From positions 1 to 9,413 of the forward strand of contig CAZGSQ010000141.1 of the NCBI GenBank assembly GCA_964528535.1: a DNA stretch of 9,413 nucleotides. Direction: 5' to 3'. This stretch comes from CAINVV01 sp964528535 (GTDB lineage: Bacteria > Bacteroidota > Bacteroidia > Bacteroidales > Prolixibacteraceae). Made by a program: the position numbers and the translations under genes. Of the stretch, positions 5,740 through 9,413 are shown in pieces (within the stretch, counting starts at the first letter, position 1; every line of letters begins with the position of its first letter). A model generated the notes under the pieces. The model did no database searches. It was given only the letters and a program-made list of their open reading frames with translations, and had not been told where the DNA came from.

Positions 5740-6753
5740 ATGAACGAGCAAAAAGGCAATTCTGAAATTATTCTTTATCAAACGGAAGATGGCACTACCA
5801 AAATTGAGGTTCATCTTGTAGACGAAACAGTTTGGCTGTCGCAGGCTCAATTGGGAGAGCTGTTTCAAAAGACCAAGGCAACCATCAGCGAACATTTGAA
5901 AAATGTATTTGAAGAGGGTGAATTAGTCGAAAGCTCAACTGTTCGGAAATTCCGAACAGTTCAAAAGGAAGGAAATCGTGAAGTAATAAGGGATATCGAT
6001 TTTTATAATCTGGATGTTATCATTTCTACCGGTTACAGAGTTAAATCTCATCGAGGCACCCAGTTCAGAATTTGGGCGACCCAGCGACTGCGCGAATATA
6101 TCGTGAAGGGTTTTACGATGAACGATGAACTTTTAAAGCAGGCAGGTGGGGGAAATTACTTCGATGAGTTATTGGCGCGTATCCGGGATATTCGATCATC
6201 AGAAAAAGTGTTTTGGAGGAAGGTGTTGGATATTTATGCAACCAGCATCGATTATGATCCCAATACTGAAGTATCAGAGACCTTTTTCAAAACAGTTCAA
6301 AACAAAATGCATTGGGCGGCACACGGCAATACTGCAGCTGAAGTAATTTACCAGAGGATTAACGCATCCAAACCGAATTTGGGATTAACAAATTTCAGGG
6401 GAGAGCGGCCAACATTGCCGGAAGCCGAAATAGCAAAGAATTACCTCAACGAAAAGGAGCTTACTATTTTAAACAGAATGGTAACGGCTTACCTGGAATT
6501 GGCCGAATTGCAAGCACTTAACCAGAAACCAATGTACATGAATGATTGGATTGACCGGTTAAATGAATTTTTAAAAATGACCGGGCGAGAAATACTCGTT
6601 CATTCCGGCAAGATTACCCATCAGCAAGCGATTGAAAGGGCAAAGGAGGAATACGAAAAATACAAGCAACAGCATATTAATCAACTATCCAAGGTAGAAA
6701 TGGATTTCATCAAGCAAATCGAAGAGGGTGAAAACCGATTAAAACAAAAGTAG
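5740..6753 (+). CDS. rhuM: RhuM-family protein (virulence RhuM-like, COG3943 type)
   Basis: From the ATG at 5740 this gives 337 residues, the usual length of the family. An in-frame GTG at 5713 would add nine residues without support. Residues 33-62 (LSQAQLGELFQKTKATISEH...) look like a helix-turn-helix. Residues 87-125 carry the family signature (FYNLDVIISTGYRVKS, RGTQFRIWATQRLREYIVKGF). Residues 189-262 carry the second conserved part (KMHWAAHGNTAAEVI, AKNYLNEKEL, AYLELAELQA). The C-terminus is a Lys/Glu-rich helix. The family is named after a Salmonella SPI-3 gene; its biochemical function is unknown, and members are often found in phage, restriction and other accessory loci, which fits the neighbours here. 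It lies 43 bases after the broken Bro-N gene and could share its promoter. The frame appears intact. A fragment of the 21-bp repeat begins exactly at its stop codon. Confidence 0.88.
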   Translation: MNEQKGNSEIILYQTEDGTTKIEVHLVDETVWLSQAQLGELFQKTKATISEHLKNVFEEGELVESSTVRKFRTVQKEGNREVIRDIDFYNLDVIISTGYRVKSHRGTQFRIWATQRLREYIVKGFTMNDELLKQAGGGNYFDELLARIRDIRSSEKVFWRKVLDIYATSIDYDPNTEVSETFFKTVQNKMHWAAHGNTAAEVIYQRINASKPNLGLTNFRGERPTLPEAEIAKNYLNEKELTILNRMVTAYLELAELQALNQKPMYMNDWIDRLNEFLKMTGREILVHSGKITHQQAIERAKEEYEKYKQQHINQLSKVEMDFIKQIEEGENRLKQK

Positions 6754-6771
6754 CAAGCGAAAAGTCATCTT
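6751..6771 (+). repeat. Orphan unit of the 21-bp repeat at the rhuM stop codon
   Basis: gcaagcgaaaagtcatct (6753-6770) is identical to 2180-2197 and 2264-2281 in the tandem array 4.5 kb away. In the rhuM frame the unit reads stop-Q-A-K-S-H-L, the same codon phase as the array, where the first codon is ATG or ACG. The unit's first codon is therefore the rhuM stop. Confidence 0.75.
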
Positions 6772-6839
6772 ACTAATGAAAAGGGGTAGTATTCATTAAA
6801 CGCCTTGTCTCTGGCAACTATTCCAGATCACCCAGCGTT

Positions 6840-6949
6840 GGTGGTAAAACTTTTCCAGATCGGGTACGTTTCCTTTTCCATCTGGTATCATCTTCAGGAT
6901 CTGGAAAAGTGCTTCGCGTTTCAAACAGATCCGGAAAAGTTTTACCACC
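6840..6949. mobile_element. MITE-like element with 22-bp terminal inverted repeats
   Basis: The left end (6840-6861) starts ggtggtaaaacttttccag and the right end (6928-6949) is its reverse complement with one mismatch in 22. The 110-bp element has a third copy of the inner motif (ggatctggaaaag, 6897-6909). It has no coding capacity of its own, and I see no clear target-site duplication. It sits 29 bases before the start of duplicated gene copy 2, so it may affect or supply that gene's promoter. A related palindrome lies at 1883-1911. A non-mobile REP-type origin is the alternative. Confidence 0.55.
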
Positions 6950-6977
6950 ACCCAATAATTGTTTCTAATCTTGCAAG

Positions 6978-7619
6978 ATGACACCCAAGCAGGAAGAGCG
7001 CATCAGAACCAAGATAAAGCGGGTTAAAGCTGAATTAGCTGCCGATAAAAAACAATGGGGAGGCTACTATGACGATAGCCGGGGTCTGCGGTATTTGCCA
7101 CCATCCCTGTATTTAAAATTGGAGGACTATAGTGGTGGACTGCGTTACACCAATTGGTTTAAGAAAAATTTCCCTGACGATTGCGGTTTTCCCGGTTTTT
7201 TATTTGAGTGGACGATCATTCTTTTCAAATCAGGAAAGTACAAAGAGGCAGAGAAAAAGGCAGTTGAAACCTATTTTTCCAATACCTACCTATTCGAGAA
7301 ATTTTTCGGCAAACAGATTGTTCCTATCGATAAGTACGAAAATTCAAATAGTGAAACCCCTGAATATTGCGATCATATGGAATATTCAAGTCACCAGATA
7401 GGGCTTTCAGACTTTAGCGATTGGTTGGCAAAACTCTTGTCATCCGAAAAATTCACCTCCATCAGCACTAAATTTATAGAGATTAACAAACGACTCAAGG
7501 TGGAGGAGGATCTAGAGAGCAGATTGTATCTGATCCGTCAGGCCAGGCAACTGGCAAAGGGAGCTATTGACTCGACGAATCCATCGTGCCCGGAGGTGCG
7601 ACCCGTTAAAATGGTCTGA
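6978..7619 (+). CDS. Duplicated unknown gene, copy 2 (full N-terminus, altered C-terminus)
   Basis: The ATG at 6978 gives 213 residues. The N-terminus MTPKQEERIRTKIKRVKAEL is a basic helix, followed by GLRYLPPSLYLKLEDYSGGL and NWFKKNFPDDCGFPGFLFEW. A probable TPR-like helical hairpin (FLFEWTIILFKSGKYKEAEK, about 75-95) comes next, then FGKQIVPIDKYENS and a C-terminal helical part. I do not recognise a named family; by look it is a soluble, helical, conserved Bacteroidota-type hypothetical protein. The last 20 or so residues (GAIDSTNPSCPEVRPVKMV) do not resemble the end of copy 1 (ADEI). The stop codon TGA at 7617-7619 belongs to an intergenic-repeat fragment, so the natural 3' end was probably lost. 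The start lies 29 bases after the MITE-like element, with no strong ribosome-binding site. It may still be expressed. Confidence 0.7.
   Translation: MTPKQEERIRTKIKRVKAELAADKKQWGGYYDDSRGLRYLPPSLYLKLEDYSGGLRYTNWFKKNFPDDCGFPGFLFEWTIILFKSGKYKEAEKKAVETYFSNTYLFEKFFGKQIVPIDKYENSNSETPEYCDHMEYSSHQIGLSDFSDWLAKLLSSEKFTSISTKFIEINKRLKVEEDLESRLYLIRQARQLAKGAIDSTNPSCPEVRPVKMV
7083..7504 (+). repeat. About 422-bp direct repeat, copy 2
   Basis: This is the counterpart of 4908-5329, identical by eye and in the same orientation. The flanks on both sides diverge abruptly while the encoded residues just outside remain similar, which points to two related genes sharing a converted or recombined central block. Confidence 0.9.
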
Positions 7620-7637
7620 ATCCGGATGTGCAGGATG
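7614..7637 (+). repeat. Fragment of the gtctgaatcagga intergenic repeat
   Basis: gtctgaatccggatgtgca resembles the start of the blocks at 426 and 1634 (gtctgaatcaggattta). It supplies the stop codon of duplicated gene copy 2. A 7-bp inverted pair TCCGGAT (7621-7627) and ATCCGGA (7646-7652) overlaps it. Confidence 0.5.
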
Positions 7638-7675
7638 AAAGGATGATCCGGAAATAAATTTTGAACGCTCCGGGT

Positions 7676-7697
7676 GATGCGATTTCCGAATCGCATC
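7676..7697. repeat. Perfect 9-bp hairpin, REP-like
   Basis: GATGCGATT (7676-7684), loop TCCG, then AATCGCATC (7689-7697), with a further GGG/CCC pairing possible outside a one-base bulge. There is no T-run, so it is probably a REP-type element and not a terminator. It lies 56 bases after the copy 2 stop and could still protect or end that transcript. Confidence 0.6.
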
Positions 7698-7855
7698 CCA
7701 GGCTGCGAAGTTGCCCCCGACCCCATCCACGCAACAGTAGAAGAGTGCCACTCCAATCCGCGTGCCAGATCCGCTAAGTTGCGCTAGGCGATCAAAGCCT
7801 GATTACTTATTGTCATAGAAATGGGTTAACTTTAATAGGATAATCCAATTAATTT
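7698..7855. other. Leader region of the recombinase gene
   Basis: No gene is supported; minus-strand open frames here overlap the REP-like text. It contains an imperfect direct repeat, cgctaagttg next to cgctaggcg (7772-7790), and a related gcgaagttgc at 7705-7714. A resident recombination site for the downstream integrase would be expected in this position, but I cannot identify one. A TTG at 7810 and TAACTTTA at 7827 are too close together for a good promoter. Confidence 0.4.
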
Positions 7856-9259
7856 ATGAAGGCAGCTAAAATTGTACATCACGGCGAACCACGTATCAAG
7901 CTGGAATTTCTTTTCAATCAGGAAGAGACAGACAAAATCAGGCAAATTCAAGGAGCCATTTGGAGCAAAAGTTTGGGAGCATGGCATGTGCCCTACTCCA
8001 GTGAAGCTTACAAACAGCTGGTACGTTTTTTTCCTGCGATTGAAATACCGAAGTCTCCGCGCATCGAGAAATCACAGTTTACCAACGATTCGCCCCTGTC
8101 ATCCATAACCAGGACGGCTAAGCCACCCAAACCTGGTATTGCCAAAGATGAGATTGTTCTGGAAGTTTCGGGCAAAAGTATTGTTGTTAAGATGCCAAAG
8201 AATGAGACCGATATACAATTTGTCCGCACTTTTAAATATGTCAGATGGGACAATACCTTATTCAGATGGGTTATACCAAATTATGGGAATAATCTGGAGC
8301 TGATCAGGAACTATTTCAATACCAGGATAAGCCGGATAGAAAAGAAGCTACTAGAGCAACCAAAGGAAATGTCAAGTTTTAATACAAATCAAATTATCAG
8401 CGAGTTACCAACCCTAGATTCTAAAAGCCACCATGAGGTTGAAAAGTTTAAACATTGGATGGAACAAAAACGTTACAGCGATTCGTCTGTGAAGACGTAT
8501 GTTGGGGCGATAACTATTTTTCTCCGGTTTATCCAACCCAAGACAAGTGCTGAAGCGACCAATGAAGATATGCAACGGTTTGTCTATCAATATTTGATCC
8601 CGCGAAAATTAAGTTTTTCTTACCAGAACCAGGCAGTTAATGCCGCAAAACTTTTTTTCAAAACCATCAGGGGTTCAATTCTGATCACAGAACAGTTGGA
8701 TCGCCCCCGTCAAGAACACAAACTACCCAATGTATTAAGCAAGGAAGAGGTAAGTTCCATCCTTCAATCCGAGCGAAACCAGAAGCACCGGACCATGCTG
8801 AGTTTGATATACGCGTGTGGCCTTCGTCGGGGCGAGTTACTTAATTTGAAACCTGAGAACATTGATTCGAAGCGGCATTTGTTGCTAATCTTAAATGCGA
8901 AAGGCAAGAAGGATCGGGTTGTGCCCATTTCGGACAAGGTAGTAACGATGTTAAGGGACTATTACAAAATGTACAGGCCAAAAAATTGGTTGTTCGAAGG
9001 GCAGATAGCCGGAGAGCAATACAGTGAAAAAAGTATTCAGTGCGTCATCAAACAAGCGATTGAAAAGGCAAAAATCACCAAACCAGTGACATTGCATTGG
9101 CTTAGGCATTCGTACGCCACGCACCTTCTGGAAGCCGGAACTGATTTGCGGTATATCCAGGAATTGCTGGGGCACAAGAGCTCAAAGACCACCGAGATTT
9201 ATACCCATGTAACAGAAAAAAGTTTGCAGAAAATAAAATCGCCATTCGACGATTTATAG
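7856..9259 (+). CDS. Tyrosine recombinase/integrase with a duplicated N-terminal module
   Basis: This is a 467-residue protein. The catalytic domain (about 290-467) has every expected residue: Arg324 (YACGLRRGEL), Lys349 (NAKGKKDR), His414 and Arg417 (LHWLRHSYATHLLEAG), His440 (ELLGHKSS) and the nucleophile Tyr449 (TTEIYTHV). A SAM-like core-binding domain lies at about 192-282. The C-terminal KIKSPFDDL ending is typical of Bacteroidota members related to Xer and integron integrases. Residues 1-190 are an extension not found in Xer proteins (about 300 residues); within it two segments of about 33 residues (27-59 and 122-154) align without gaps. It should catalyse site-specific strand exchange on DNA. 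The partner element and sites are unknown; it could act on integron-like cassettes or a genomic island ending here. The ATG at 7856 is the first in frame; no strong ribosome-binding site is visible. Confidence 0.88.
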   Translation: MKAAKIVHHGEPRIKLEFLFNQEETDKIRQIQGAIWSKSLGAWHVPYSSEAYKQLVRFFPAIEIPKSPRIEKSQFTNDSPLSSITRTAKPPKPGIAKDEIVLEVSGKSIVVKMPKNETDIQFVRTFKYVRWDNTLFRWVIPNYGNNLELIRNYFNTRISRIEKKLLEQPKEMSSFNTNQIISELPTLDSKSHHEVEKFKHWMEQKRYSDSSVKTYVGAITIFLRFIQPKTSAEATNEDMQRFVYQYLIPRKLSFSYQNQAVNAAKLFFKTIRGSILITEQLDRPRQEHKLPNVLSKEEVSSILQSERNQKHRTMLSLIYACGLRRGELLNLKPENIDSKRHLLLILNAKGKKDRVVPISDKVVTMLRDYYKMYRPKNWLFEGQIAGEQYSEKSIQCVIKQAIEKAKITKPVTLHWLRHSYATHLLEAGTDLRYIQELLGHKSSKTTEIYTHVTEKSLQKIKSPFDDL

Positions 9260-9319
9260 CACAGATTCACTATCTTTAATCAACTAAATCTGACTTCTAT
9301 CGGGCCTATTCCCCCACTT

Positions 9320-9365
9320 TATATCGAGTTGGACTGATGATGTCAGATGTATATAAGAGTTATGG
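9320..9365 (+). repeat. Pair of imperfect direct repeats after the recombinase
   Basis: tatatcgagttgg (9320-9332) and tatataagagttatgg (9350-9365) share tatat and gagtt, 30 bases apart. Such short paired repeats next to a tyrosine recombinase could be core-type binding arms, but the similarity is short and no strand-exchange site is identifiable. Confidence 0.3.
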
Positions 9366-9413
9366 GCAAGTTTAAGAAACACAACGGACAGACACGTGAA
9401 CCACCGACAAGCT
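9362..9413 (+). CDS. Possible small gene, 5' end only (cut by right edge)
   Basis: An ATG at 9362 opens a frame reading MGKFKKHNGQ and so on, 17 codons to the window end without a stop. The product is basic and unrecognised. It lies 102 bases after the recombinase. Such a short open frame is weak evidence. Confidence 0.25.
   Translation, partial: MGKFKKHNGQTREPPTS

Noticed and set aside
6796..6984. 62-codon minus-strand frame
   Set aside because: It lies across the MITE-like inverted repeats; no family resemblance and no start signal.
7512..7756. Minus-strand open frames after duplicated gene copy 2
   Set aside because: Two overlapping frames across the REP-like hairpin and the tail of copy 2, with no recognisable protein features.

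Overview
This looks like chromosomal DNA of a Bacteroidota bacterium, probably an environmental member of Bacteroidales or a related order. I infer this from several signs: matches to the Bacteroidota -7 promoter motif TAnnTTTG, the phylum's familiar intergenic boilerplate ('gtctgaatcaggatt...', 'ccaaccacgaatt...', 'gtgcccgcagggc...'), a tyrosine recombinase ending in KSPFDDL, and protein families typical of the group. No taxonomic search was possible.

Layout. (1) 1-370, minus strand: the N-terminal end of a membrane-anchored family-31-type glycoside hydrolase that runs off the left edge. (2) 371-1730: an intergenic-repeat landscape enclosing a hicA-hicB type II toxin-antitoxin pair (1003-1617), with related repeat blocks on both sides. 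(3) 1730-2680: about 950 bp with no conventional gene. It holds a palindrome, a terminator-like hairpin, a striking 19-unit array of 21-bp repeats that reads as degenerate seven-residue repeats, and a cluster of REP-like hairpins. (4) 2679-4556, minus strand: a large SPFH/band-7 (flotillin-like) membrane protein. (5) 4863-7619: a mosaic accessory segment. Two copies of an unrecognised Bacteroidota-type gene share a block of about 422 bp that reads as identical, 2175 bp apart. Between them lie a broken Bro-N/antirepressor-like gene, an intact RhuM-family gene and a small MITE-like element with 22-bp inverted ends. (6) 7856-9259: an integron-integrase/Xer-like tyrosine recombinase with an unusual N-terminal extension containing an internal duplication. 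It is followed by a short stretch with paired direct repeats and the start of a possible small gene cut by the right edge.

Interplay. The flotillin-like gene and the glycosidase look like resident genes. The hicAB pair, RhuM, the Bro-N remnant, the duplicated gene, the repeats and the recombinase are the usual content of a variable, recombination-prone accessory region. The two copies of the duplicated gene appear damaged at opposite ends. This fits single-crossover integration (or excision) of a circle of about 2.2 kb carrying RhuM. I see no rRNA, tRNA, CRISPR array or complete IS transposase.

The most unusual items are the 21-bp array with one orphan unit exactly at the rhuM stop codon, the hybrid duplicated copies flanking rhuM, and the duplicated N-terminal module of the recombinase. 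None of these proves a new system; each is described with what would confirm or refute it.
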